Shown in pieces: positions 34,622-46,233 of a stretch of 64,000 nt of DNA. A model generated the notes under the pieces. The model worked only from the letters and a program-made list of their open reading frames with translations, was not told the DNA's origin and searched no databases. This DNA is from Bromus sterilis. Its lineage: Eukaryota > Streptophyta > Magnoliopsida > Poales > Poaceae. The stretch is from contig OX465598.1 of the NCBI GenBank assembly GCA_950022295.1, positions 336,983,324-337,047,323 of the forward strand, read 5' to 3'. The position numbers were made by a program, and so were the translations under genes. Position 1 is the stretch's first letter. The number at the start of each line of letters is the position of its first letter.

Positions 34622-34762
34622 TGGTGTGTAGTTTCTGATCGATCTCTGATCCTCACTGTTCCATGGTGTTGATCGGTATTTGTTTATCACGGAACATGCC
34701 TTCAGATTTCCGCGGTGACTTGACAAACAGAACATAAGAGTAGCAATATGCAGCAAGAAATT
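34622..34762 (+). repeat. Direct repeat, copy 2 (empty site)
   Basis: It matches 29943-30100 joined to 30600-30627, without the MITE. Located 370 bp downstream of the small HSP stop. The single TAA at 34735-34737 is the uninserted target. Confidence 0.85.
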
Positions 34763-34829
34763 GGTCACAAACTCTGTTGATTTCCTCACTTAGACTTTGT
34801 AGCACGAGATGACCAGAACGATGAGAGAA

Positions 34830-37640
34830 CCATCCGGCACCAGGGATTTGCAGTCAAGTTGGCTGTACGGCATCAGGGATTTGCAGTCAAGTTGAAGCCA
34901 CACCACACCGGTCCTTTGAAAATCTGTGCAAACACCTCCAGCGCTGCCCTCCCCTCAGCTTCTTCGACAGAGCCTGAATTTTGCAGCTTGCCGCCTGAGG
35001 ACAGGAGGCCCCAGCCCCGGTAATCTCTTGCGACTGATCCGCCCCAACCACGGTCATCATCGGGTAAATATGCGGCATAGGTGTTGATTTTAATTATGCC
35101 CATTGAAGGAGCGCTCCATTTAATCCCCTGAGCCGGCTGGATGTGATGCATTTCTGAACTTTGTGCCCCTTGCCTGAACTTGGTACAGGGTACAGTACTG
35201 AACATAGCACACCCATATTCTTCATCGAGTTCAACCAAAAAATACAGCGAGTTTTTTATCGTTGCTTTCCTGTTGCTGTGTACACAATCATCCCGCAGGT
35301 ACCAGCTTCGCCAAATTAGCAGTAATATTTTGGTTCTCATATCCTCAGTCTGTTCGCTCAGGAGAATTTGCAACCAGTCCTTTCCTGTGTTCTATTTAGT
35401 CAGCTATTCAAATGGCTTTAAATTTGTATCAATCCACATCCATTGCAAATATATTTGGCAATTGATTACATCGAATAGATAATAAGCTCAAAATCATTCT
35501 TAGAGTAGGAATGCTCGCAAATTTTTCTCTCGTTTGCAGGTTTTTTATCGATGCACAGGTTCTTCGTTCGTGGTTCACTTAAAACAGGTGGTGTATCGAG
35601 GCCTTTTTTACGAAGGCATATGCGCGAATGGAAAGGTGTCGAGGATTATTTTTATCCCACATGGATGGCCGCGTGATCTACGGTTAGGACCAACATAGGC
35701 GCCGATAGTTCACATTGCTTTTGTAACTAATCGTCGCTCTTTTTTATTTTTTCGCATTTGGTGACTTGCGGCTATGTGCATCATGGTTATGCAGAGGCCC
35801 GGTATATTTTCTTAACTTTAAGTAATCAAAGCCCTTTATCAAAAAAATCATTTCCTGTGTGCAAGAATTCGTGTTCAGGGTGGAGGGGCCAAACATCCCT
35901 ATGCCTAAGAGATCTACTCTTAGTGCACTCAATGACAGCATGATGCTCGTCTTCCTCTCCATTGACGTAGATATCAGAGGTCGCATCAACTTCGAGAGTC
36001 CTCTTGAATCTGTTCATTTTTTTTGGGTCTTTTGGGGACGCCTTAGTTTTCCAGATTAGGTCCCAAATGCTTCGGTCATCTTGATCCCGGGTGGATGATG
36101 AAGCATTAATCCTTGATCCCTTTTATTTAGTTATTGCGAGCTTATAGGGACTTTTCACAGTGAAGTTGCCACTCTTTTCATAATGCCAAGCAATGCAGTC
36201 CGTTGCCTCACTATTTGAGATTTTTCTTTTTGAAACAACACTTTTTGGGGTTTTGATCTTGCATATTTCATCCGCATCGAAGGAGGAGAAATTCTGTTTG
36301 ACCAGGTCCTCAATCCATTCCTTGCAGTTAGGTTTGATCAGTTGGTTAACCCATCCGATCCTTGATCTTCGAATGAAAGCCGTCTTTTTTAGACTTCTCT
36401 TTTGGGTATCCAATTATTTCGCTGGATTTGGATAGTTTTACTGTTCCCAACACGCCAGATAAGAGTATAAGACCCTTCTTCAGTAATTTTAAACTAGCCA
36501 GGGCCAGTTCTTTTGAGCTGTGGCTTATGGATAAGCCGTTGTGGAAATAAGCTCTAAATAAGCTGCTGTGGAAATAAGCTGCTGAGAATAAGCTGGCGAG
36601 TTCTTTTCAGTTTCTGTGTCTCGAGCTTATTTCTGATGTATCTAGTGGAAAGTCTGTAATGCCCCTATATTATAATTTGTTGTAATATTTAGTTATGTGA
36701 TAGCGTTTTGTCGTTCGTACGAACATAAAATGTCTTTTTCAAACATCATGAAATAATATAGTCCATCCGCAAATAAAAAATATAGTCGAACAAAAGATAA
36801 AACATTTTCATACATACAAATATCATAAAACTTAATAGTCTCACATACAAATATAATAAAATATCGTTGTCTCACGTACAAATATCTCATATACGAGTAC
36901 TTCAAAGTAGACGTTAACTATCAAGGGAATACACTCGCGGCAATAGCATCACGTATGGCACCCATACCACCTTTATCGATGGGTGCAAAGGGATGAGAAA
37001 GGTTCTCTTCATGAGCATAAGATCCATTCTCGATCGTGTCGAAGTGTTGATCGCTCAGTTTGCTATCACGAATGTAGTTATGAAGGCACATACATACTGT
37101 AATTATCAAGTTTGCTATCACGAAATTCCTCTCCAAACCAGCGAGGCATCAAAACAGAATATCGTGTCAAGAAGGTTCCTGTTGGGATAGTACATGGATT
37201 TAAGTACACGGGCACACAGACTATCAGGGTTCTGAATTAATCTCCAACTTTGCTTTACCAAAAGAGCTAAGTTGAAACAGTTCATATCTCTAAAACCAAT
37301 ACCTCCCGCCTGCTTAGGCAAAGTCAACCTTCCCCAAGACATCTAGTGGACCTTCCGGCTCCCTTGCTCCTCTCCCCACCAAAGTTCATGATGATCTTCC
37401 CATAATTCTCACATAAGCTTTTAGATAGGAGAAAAAATCATGGTATAGCAGGATAGGGTGTGAATGACTGATTTGACGTGGATTTCTTTGGCAGCATAGG
37501 ACATAAACTTTTCTGACCAGTCGTATTTAGCCACTTTGTTCATAATAGGCTGAAATCGATCGTCCTTCATACGCCCTTCTAAAGCGGGTAGGCCTAGGTA
37601 CTCGCTCTCAAACGACAATGACCTTGTCGTGAATTTTGTT
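34830..37640 (-). pseudogene. LINE remnant (RT C-terminus to RNase H), 5'-truncated
   Basis: Minus-strand pieces in the correct order are: YLGLPALEGRMKDDRFQ (37600-37545), LPKQAGGIGFRDM (about 37320-37280), an SLVWRGI segment (37150), an insertion, then WVNQLIKPNCKEWIEDLV and DCIAWHYEKSGNFTVKS (36350-36130). A zinc-binding remnant (35826-36017) and a C-terminal RNase H-like domain (34873-35373: GIIKIN, WGGSVARDYRGWG) follow. The usual first RNase H Asp after KIN is replaced in this copy. The RT palm is absent. CAGGGATTTGCAGTCAAGTTG is duplicated in tandem at the 3' end (34838-34895). A short minus-strand fragment with an A-rich tail (35736-35855) looks like a further retroelement piece. Confidence 0.75.
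36496..37140 (-). mobile_element. PIF/Harbinger transposon fragment inside the LINE
   Basis: The minus frame 36921-37136 encodes the C-terminus of a DDE_Tnp_4-type transposase (MCLHNYIRDSKLSDQHFD ... AIRDAIAAS). The left end GGGCCAGTTCTTTT is followed by repeated AATAAGCTGCTG subterminal words. LINE sequence continues on both sides: SLVWRGI on the right, and the WRVGN-type segment near 36480 on the left, in a shifted frame. The right terminal repeat and most of the transposase are missing, so the copy is dead. Confidence 0.65.
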
Positions 37641-38039
37641 ATACTCCACTATATATATTTAGGAGGTTGACTAGACCCGACCACCTATATAGCGCCTTAA
37701 ACTTAGGATCATGATATTTCCCTGACGTCAGGATGGGACGGGTCGACCCGAACGTATCGTCCGTTAGTTCGTGGTTTTCGATCGAACGAATTCGTTCGAT
37801 CAAAAAACGTTATGTGTAGAACGATCCCTTGTTGTTCCATCTGACATTCAAGCAGTTAGCCCAAACAATAAAAGGGTGAGGTACAACCCAATTATATCCT
37901 ATTACGTTAAATAAAACCCCAAAACGGAAAAATCAATGAGAAAAATGAAAAAACAGGATAACTTTTAAAAAGGAAAACAAAATGTCATGGGAAAAATGTG
38001 AAAAAATCTCAAAAATTGATCATAAATTGCCGATATTCA
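37641..38039. other. Spacer with a 22-bp perfect palindrome
   Basis: No gene. At 37780-37801 GATCGAACGAA is followed directly by its reverse complement. Confidence 0.6.
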
Positions 38040-39530
38040 TATTTTCCATGATATTTTCATATAAACTGCCATGCTTTTATATAAGAATTTACCATGTATG
38101 TGAAGTATAAAAAATAATCAGAAATTGCCAAGACAAAATGCCTATTCAAAATTTCAAATCTTATATCAAAACCAAGTTGTGAACATCTAATACAATAACA
38201 AACTATTTTATAAAATAAAATAAAAACGGTAAAATAGTAAATACTAAATTTTCCATGGAAGTAAAAATATATAATTGTCATGGGAGTAAATAAAAAATTC
38301 CATAGAAAATTTAATTGAAAATTTTCTGGTAAATTTAGAAAATTTGGCATAATAAAAAAATTGAGAAAAATTGGCATGGCACAAAATTCATATGATAAAA
38401 TATAAAAAAGAACCGGTGTGTCGGACATACAAGAAGGTCATGTCCCACATGTAACAAATGTCATGTCACACAAATAATAAATTGTCATATCCAACTAACA
38501 AGAATTGTCATGTCCCATAAGCTATATACAAACTAATTATTGTCATTATACACACGAAAGGATTTGTCATGGATGATTTGAAAAATAAATATACTATGAG
38601 TTTTCCATGTTCAAAAATAAGAATTAACCATGTACAAAAGATTCATCGGCATATAAAACAATCTAAAAATAAAAACATGGCAGAATTGCCATGGGATGAA
38701 AACATGTTGCATCATTATAATCATGGCAAACTTTCCATGCTCTACTCAAAATAGCGTTGTTCAACCATTTCAACAAAAATTTCCATGTTCCGCACAGTAT
38801 ATCATGACCCACATGTAAGAATTTTCATATCCTGCAAATAAGAATTATCATGTCCTACATATAAGAATTCCCATGCCATATAAATAAAAATTGTCATGTC
38901 CTACATATAATAATTACCATGTCCTATGAATAAGAATTATCATGTCCTACAAATAAGATTTGTCATGGCCTACAAATAACATTGTCATGTCCAACAAATA
39001 TAAGAATTTACAACAGATGGTTTGAAAAAGAATTTGTCCAACAAAAATCCATCGCAACCTATATAAAAACAATCTACAAAACAAAAACAAGACAAAATTT
39101 CCATGGAGGTGAAAATCTATTACACCATTGAAACGATGGCAATTTTTCCATGTTCTACTAAAAAACAAATAAACTGAAAATAACCATTCACATAGTATTA
39201 TTTTTGTGCTTAAGAAAATCCATGTCCAACATTTAAGAAAAATCGTGTTTTAGTAAATGTGTACGCCCATGCCAACATATATGAATTGTTATGACACACA
39301 AAATAAAGAATTGTCATGTACAAGAAATAAGAATTGACATGTCACACAAATAATAATTACCATGTTTTAATAATTGTGTAGCCCCAAGACAACACATAAG
39401 AATTGTCATGTCACACAAAATAAAAATTTCCATGTCTCATAAAATTAAATTTTCCATGTCTTAAAAAAATTACCATGACCCGTAAGCTACATATAAATGA
39501 GAATTACCATATCCCACAAATAAGAAATTG
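38040..39530 (+). repeat. 23-bp AT-rich minisatellite
   Basis: A unit close to AAGAATTRTCATGTCCTACA plus WAT recurs in register. CATG/CATR words sit at 38047, 38070 and 38093, at 38439, 38462 and 38485, at 38849, 38872, 38895, 38918, 38941 and 38964, and at 39315, 39338 and 39361, i.e. mostly 23 bp apart. It is strongly degenerate. Reading frames inside (38057-38428, 38569-38754, 38947-39168) are by-products. Confidence 0.85.
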
Positions 39531-41627
39531 CCTTGAGTTATGATTAATTACTTTTCACACAATTCATTTACAAATGGCATGGATTTGTAATTAACAAAAA
39601 AACACCATGTTTAATGATTGCAAACATGGTAAAAAACAAATTTAACGAATGTACAAAACGTCTCAATCCGAGCAACCGTTTACAAATTATAAGCATCACT
39701 AAAATCGTATCTAATATTGTTAATAATATATCAAAACATGAATAAATCATGCATTGGGCCAAATCTGTAGCAACCGGACAAAAACAGTGAGTGCGGAGGA
39801 TAAAATAATATCGCATGGTGCGAAATAATCTGCAGAAAAAAGTCAGGACGAAATCCTTACAGCCCACACGATTTTGAAACGCTGACATGACGCTTTGAGA
39901 TTCGCACTATCAACCAATGATGGATAAAGCGTCAGGTCGAACCCTCTCTCCACCTGAGGTGTGGCACTTATGTTTTTTCCTTAAATTATACTTTTTTTAG
40001 GGGTCCTAAAATTATACTTACACCACTATATTATAAGGGATCGGTTAAATATGACCTACACTGCACGTCAGATGATCTCCAATCGTACACATATTGTGTA
40101 GTTTGTTAAGGAGTGGTTAGTGTTATTTTCGTGTTGTAATTCTCCTCTTTATCTCTTCATGTAAGTCTCTTCTTTCTTTTTTTCTTTTTTATCCAGAAAT
40201 GTAAGTCTCTTCTTCGGTTACAACCGACTACTCTGTATGCAGCTAGTAGGGGATAAGCCCGGTCCGATCTAAAAAAAAAGATCTATATAACCCAATGCGA
40301 CTCTCTGCAAAGGGCAAGACGCCTCATCAACCTTCACAGAACGTACATGCACTATTTGACCAATCTAAACATGCAACAAAGGAGCATTCACGTGGGTGTG
40401 CATGTGGTACGTGCGAGTAAAATGCAGCTACGAATCTGCTTTGGAAGCAAGAAAATCCCATTGAAAATGAGCAAGTTAGGAGATGTGAGGCCTTCGTGAC
40501 CCACATAAGAAGAGCATGTGATCCTTTGACAAAGCGAGCCAAAAGGCCACCAACAAGCAAAAGTACTTAGCAGCTCTACCTGTACCCAAAGAAAAACAAA
40601 CCTAATCGCCTCATGTTAGGTACGTGATGATCCACCAACAACCGGATTGGAGATGGACCTCCACACACACGCCGCTAGCTAGCTTGTACTCTAATTCTCC
40701 GGACCCCTTTGGATAAGAAGAGAGATCTACGAGCTGCCCAGCACCAAGAACTTGCACTCTCGTTCTAATCAAAATGTCCAATTAATCGATCTCACTGCAT
40801 CACAAACGCTTATCTTTAACATGCACTCTGCCCTCCTCAACATCTCTCTATCAGTTGCTATAGATCAGCAAACAGGATGGATCCACCTCGAAGTCTTTGC
40901 TTTCACAGAACACTATCATGAAAGTACTACTAGCTTGGAGATGTCCTTGTCCACAAGGAAGGTAGGTACCCTGAGCCCAAACGATGGATGGGTGAACCGA
41001 GCCGGCACTCGCCAAACATGCGTACAACTGCACACCGCCATTGCTTTACTGTACCTCACAGCTGATCTGACACAGCTAGCCACTGTACTGTACGAAGTGT
41101 AAAGCTGGAAGGAAGATCATTTCTGATACGGCAATTCTGGTGGCAATGCCAAGCTACCAGTCACAACTCAACATCTTTCTTCTCCTCTGTAGTAGATCGA
41201 TCGGTCGTAAGAATATCTTAGTACCTGCATGCGATGACGCGCGTTCATCATGAAAAAGATGTCGCAGCAGAAAAATTGAAGAGAGAGTAATAACTAGTCA
41301 CAAAAGCATTGGCACTCTGGCAAGCTTTGCGACCACGAAAAACATGCGTATTTTCCCTATGTTTTCATTTTGTTATCCGCTAAAGCGTTGGAGGCCAGTG
41401 GTGGCTAGCTGGAGTAGAGTCCTTTCTAAGCCACATCACATTTGGTGTGTAGACGTCGCCGGAGGTGTTGGAAAAGGCTCTCCTCATACGGGCCCGGCGG
41501 CCGGTGCTTCCTCTTCCTACCCCCAACCAACCCCAACGGAAACCACTTCACCAACTCCCAGCTGCCGCGGCGTACCGTCCATCTCCGTCAGTCACATCGC
41601 CATCGCTAACCACTACTCCCTGCCATG
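39531..41627. other. Intergenic region upstream of the phytocyanin gene
   Basis: No supported gene. The frame at 40752-41102 (116 codons) has no family features. Isolated simple runs occur at 40178-40192 and 40271-40279. Confidence 0.45.
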
Positions 41628-41635
41628 TATATAAG
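41628..41635 (+). promoter_or_regulatory. TATA box of the phytocyanin gene
   Basis: TATATAAG, 143 bp upstream of the ATG at 41778. A leader starting about 41660 follows. Confidence 0.65.
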
Positions 41636-41777
41636 GCACTACCCCCCGCAAGCTTCTGCGCATCCATCCATCGATCGGTCTCAAACTCTCAACTCTCAAG
41701 AGATCGAGAAACGCATTGACTGTTTGACTAGCTAGCTGCTTCCTCGTCTCCGGTTCGGTTGGTTGGCTGTGCCGGCG

Positions 41778-42470
41778 ATGGGTTCAGGTGGCAGGTGCAT
41801 GGCGGCCTTGGCGGCGCTGCTCCTCGTGGGCTGCGCGTCGACGGCGTCCGCGGCCAAGTACACCGTCGGGGACACCTCCGGCTGGACCACCGGCGCCGAC
41901 TACACCACCTGGGCCAGCGACAAGAAGATCAAAGTCGGCGACTCCCTCGGTTAGTACTACTACCTGCTTACGGTCACACATTTTCGTCTAGCTCGTCACG
42001 CATTTGCTGATCCATGGACGGACTTTTGTTTTCTTCGTCTGCGTGCAGTGTTCAACTACGCCGGCGGCGCGCACAACGTGGCGGAGGTGAGCGCGGCGGA
42101 CTACGCGTCCTGCTCCGCCGCCAAAGCGCTCAGCAGCGACGGCAGCGGCACCACCACCATCGCGCTCAAGACCGCCGGGAAGCACTACTTCATCTGCGGC
42201 GTCACCGGACACTGCAGCGGCGGCATGAAGCTCGCCGTCGACGTCGCGGCCGCCACCGCCGCGTCCCCGCCCAAGGCGTCCCCGACCCCGACCCCGGAGG
42301 CCCCCGACACCCCGTCCACCACGCCCACGTCCCCGTCTACGCCCAAGACCCCGACGACCGTGCTCGCGCCGCCCACCAAGCAGTCCGAGTCCGGCGCCGC
42401 CGGGCTCAGGGCCACGGCGCTGGCTGGCCTGGGCGCCGTTGCCGGGCTTGTGGCCGCCGGGCTCTTCTAG
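41778..42470 (+). CDS. Phytocyanin (uclacyanin-like blue copper protein)
   Basis: Two exons (41778-41949 and 42049-42470) joined by a GT-AG intron give 197 aa. Residues 1-25 are a signal peptide ending TASA. The plastocyanin-like domain (26-123) has GDTSGW and LVFNY. The type 1 copper ligands are His66 (AHNV), Cys107 (FICG), His112 (GHC) and Met117 (GGM), with Cys79-Cys113 as the disulfide. A Pro/Thr/Ser-rich arabinogalactan-like stretch (about 127-165) and a hydrophobic C-terminus indicate GPI anchoring at the plasma membrane. The Met ligand supports the uclacyanin type, as opposed to stellacyanin (Gln) or early-nodulin-like proteins (no copper site). ATG 41778 is chosen because the upstream TTG is not a plant start. 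Precise substrate or partner is unknown. Confidence 0.93.
41950..42048 (+). other. Phytocyanin intron
   Basis: 99 bp, donor CTCG|GTTAGT and acceptor CGTGCAG|TG. Removing it restores the family sequence GDSLVFNY. Confidence 0.9.
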
Positions 42471-43214
42471 GGTCGGTCGGTCGAGGCCAGGGTGGAGGCA
42501 GTGCTGTACGTGTACGTACGTTAGGTTGCATGTCATCGATCGGCTCATCGTGTCAGTCGTTTTTCTCGTTTGTTGAGGAGGCCATCTTTCTTTCTTTTGA
42601 CAGAGGGGACTAGCTTTTGTTGTGGTTGGCACGGTGGTTGGGTACCTGGATTTTATGTTATGTATTTTCATTATTTTACATCAGATTTATATCACTGTCC
42701 TGTATTTTTTGCCTACTGTGTACTAAGTGAGTATGTGTGCATTAATTATAGGCAGATTTGCACGTGTGATTAGTGAACCCCATTACTTTCTTTATCTCTA
42801 CCATCTAAAAAAACGTAAGGGTGCATTAGAGCATGTACAATGATGTTATCTTAACAATGCCTCATAGGATAAATGATGATATGGAAGAAAGAAAATACAT
42901 AAGAAAAGGTTTGCCTTCTCTTGTTTAAAAGATGATCTCACCACAAAGTAAGGAATAAGATAGTCTTATCAATCATTATACATTCCCTCGCGATCCTTTT
43001 TAAGCGTTTTGCCAAAACTTTCGTTCCACCTCACCTACATCCCTCGCTTGGAAGGAACCGTTACGTCTTTTTAGATGGTAGAGATAAATAAAGTAATGGC
43101 AGTCTATTTATATATTTCATTCATGTGGCATATGAAACATGTTTATCTGTTTACATATTTTATTCATGTGGCATATGAAACATGTCACAAATGGGATGTT
43201 GATGAAGGGGTGGT
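42471..43214. other. 3' flank of phytocyanin gene with possible MITE
   Basis: GAGCATGTACAATGATGTTATCTT (shown here as GAGCATGTACAATG plus ATGTTATCTT) at 42831 and an imperfect inverse (AAGATAG ... ATCATTATACAT) near 42957-42987 suggest a Tourist-like MITE of about 160 bp. A TTCATGTGGCATATGAAACATG phrase, about 22 bp, is repeated at 43121 and 43163. No gene. Confidence 0.35.
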
Positions 43215-43229
43215 GATTGGGAGGGGCAC
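43215..43229 (+). repeat. LINE target-site duplication, left copy
   Basis: GATTGGGAGGGGCAC, identical to 48028-48042. It brackets the LINE and the retroelement nested in it. Confidence 0.9.
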
Positions 43230-46200
43230 GAGGCTGACGTCACGTCTACCCGGGAGATTGGGCAATAGTAGGGGACTTCAACCTCATTGTGGATAGAACC
43301 GACAAAAACAATAGCATGGTCAACCGTAGAATGATGGGAAGATTTCGCCGATGCCTCAATGATCTTGAGTTGCTAGAGTCCGAGCTTGTTGGTAGACGGT
43401 ACACTTGGTGCAACGAGCGTAGAGAGCCCACGTTGGTAAAGCTCGACCGCTGGTTCATGACGGCGTCGTGGGACATGGCACACCCCAATCACCTTCTCAA
43501 AGCTCTCTCTTCTTCAATTTCGGATCACTGTCCCATTCTGCTGTCTACAAACGCTTGCTACTCAAGAAAAGCCAGATTTCACTTCCAAGCTTACTGGCCC
43601 AAACTGCCTGGTTTTCAGGAAGCGGTTCAAAGAGGCTGGTTCGCGGCTTCCCCCAAGAATGATCCTTTTCAGGACTTGCGCGACAAACTCCGCGCAACCT
43701 CGAGGGAGCTGACCAAGTGGAGCCAGAGGGAGGTTGGAAACATCCGGGAATTGATATCCATGGCGACAGAGGTGATTTCGTTGTTTGACACCGCGCTTGA
43801 TCATCGACGGCTCACCCCGGTCGAACATTGGCTTCGTTCTCAAATCAAGAAAAAGCTCTTGGGCCTCGCATCGCTTCAACGCACGGTGGCTAGACAACGA
43901 TCCAGACTTCTCTGGCTAAAGGAGGGGGAGGCATGTACCGAATTTTTCCATTCATATGCCATGGTCTGAAGGCAGCAAAATCATATCTTCCGTCTCAGAT
44001 CGGGCACGATCGAGGCCACGACAGCGACGAACATGGATGCTTTGGCAGTAGACCACTTCGTTGATCGCCTGGGCAACCCCCCCCCCCCCATCGGCGCACG
44101 CACTGCTTGAACCTGTACCTGCTTGACCTCCCGTGTTGCGAGCTCACCCCTCTGGAGGAGGCCTTCTCTGTCGATCAAATCTGGGGCGCGATCAAGGATC
44201 TACAACCTGACAAAGCGCCAGGACCGGGCGGGTTCACCATGCGTTTTTATCAGTACTGCTAGAGAACTATTAAAGTGGAGGTGGTCAAGGTTGTGAATAC
44301 TTTCACATCTGGTGATGATCGTGGGATGGAGCTACTTAACGATGCCCTAATCGCTTTACTGTCGAAGCACAGTGGAGCAATTGACATCAAAGATTTCTGG
44401 CTAGTCAGTCTAATCCACAACATGGGCAAGATCATAGCCAAACTCATGGCCTCTCAAGTAGCCCCGTTCCTGGACAAGCTCGTCAGCGCCAACCAAAGCG
44501 CCTTCATCAAGGGTCGTTGCATTATCGATAACTTCATGCTCGTCCAGAAATCGATCAAGTCGCTGCATACGAAAAAAGTGGATGCCCTAATGCTCAAATT
44601 TGACATGGAAAAGGCGTTTGATTCTGTGGACTGGGCTTTCCTCATCAAAGTTCTGAAACACCGTGGATTTGGGCCGATTTGGCTCCGTCGTCTCACCCTT
44701 CTCCTCTCATCGGTCGCTTCTAAAGTTCTTATTAATGGAGCACACGGGGAGAAATTCAGACATGGCAGAGGTCTTCGCCAGGGAGACCCACTCTCTCTGA
44801 TGTTGTTTGTCATCGTTATGGACACTCTGACGGCTCTCCTTGGGAAGGCGGAATCCGAGAAAATTCTTCAACCCTTGCACCAATGGGGGATCAGGCACCG
44901 CACCTCCCTCTATGCGGATGATGTAATCATTCTCATCAGACCCATGCCTATGGAGGCCAAGGCGGTTCACAGCTGGCTAGAAATATTCGGCCAAGCATCC
45001 GGCCTCTGCTATAACTTGCTAAAGAGCACATCATCTCTCATCCAATGCTTGCATGAAGAAGTAGAGGAACCCCTGGAAATTTTGCGCTGCCCAATTGTTG
45101 CCTTCCCCGTAAAATACCTGGGCCTCCCGCTCTCCCTCTAAGGCTTTCGAAAGTTGATCTGCAGCCATTCATCGACAAGGTAGCCAACCACTTGCCTTCA
45201 TGGAAAACTGTGTTGCTCCGCCGTGCGGGTCGACTAGTGCTTCTAAAGTCCACGCTTACCGCAACTGTAATATATCTAATGTTGGCTTTAGACCTACCCA
45301 AGTGGTTCATCTCGTGCATCGACAAGATCTGCCATGGTTTTTTGTGCAGAGGCCATGGGAATGCCAAGGGTGGACATTGTCTTGTGAAGTGGCAAACGGT
45401 ATGCTCTTTGGTGGAATTTGGGCGCCTGGGAGTAAAGAAACGGCGGCGAAAAAGCATCTTGTTGCTGACCTGCTACCTGGGGCGCAATGGATGCAAGATA
45501 TAGCAGGACCTCTATCCATGCCCGCAATTGTTGACGACATGCACTTGTTCGAACGACTCGAGAGCTTCATCCTCACTGATACCCCAGACACTTTCAGATG
45601 GCGGTTGGAAGCCAATGGAGTCTTTTCCGCTGCTTCGGCCTACTCAGTGTTCTTCTACGGCCACTGCCTCACGCCCGGGGCCGCGGAAAACTGGAACAGT
45701 TGGGCGCCGGTGGAGATCAAGTTATTTATATGGCTGGCGCTTCATGATCAATTGTGGACTGCAGACAGATTGGCAAGGAGAAGCTTGGAGCATCCCGTGG
45801 CCTATGTAATGTGTTGCCAAGAAGAGGAGACCTCTGATCACCTATTGGTTGGATGCTCCTATGCGAGGCAAATTTGGTACACTCTCCTCCTCAAATGGCG
45901 ACTGCACCAGGCGACGCCAACACTGGACATCCCTTTCGTAGAGTGGTGGACATCCACGGGCAATCTGGCTCAGGGCTCGCGGAAGAGAGACCTCCTCACC
46001 TTCATTAGCTGCACATGTAGGATGATATGGATGGAGCACAATAGGCGGATTTTCGACAAAGTAGCTCTTCTCCCCTCCGCGTTGGTGCATAAGATTAGTG
46101 CAGAGTGGCGAGAATGGTGCCTGGCAAAGAGTAGAACAGGAGATGACGATATGGGCTAAACTCCATTTTCCATAATTTGCTCGGAGGGACGGCCTCCCGG

Positions 46201-46233
46201 TTGTTCTGTATATCGCTGTAAATAACTGTATTG
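43230..46233 (+). pseudogene. LINE (L1-type), 5'-truncated ORF2
   Basis: Sequence starts inside the endonuclease domain (AIVGDFNLIVDR, 43262) and runs through SISDHCPILL, the linker with LLWLKEGEACTEFFH, RT (KFDMEKAFDSVDW, LRQGDPLS, catalytic YADD at 44911-44922, YLGLPLS) and the C-terminal zf-RVT region (45600-46157, ending at TAA 46157-46159). Three frames are needed (43289-43969, 44275-45141, 45200-46159). Breaks include TGA after the endonuclease linker, a C11-type run near 44080, TAG at about 44262 and a stop at 45139. The remaining 3' end lies beyond the nested element at 47975-48027. Confidence 0.88.

Noticed and set aside
38040..39530. Regular 23-bp repeats as a CRISPR array
   Set aside because: Units are contiguous and degenerate, without unique spacers, in a plant nuclear context; it is a minisatellite.
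40752..41102. 116-codon plus frame
   Set aside because: No homology-like features, signal or domain; chance frame.
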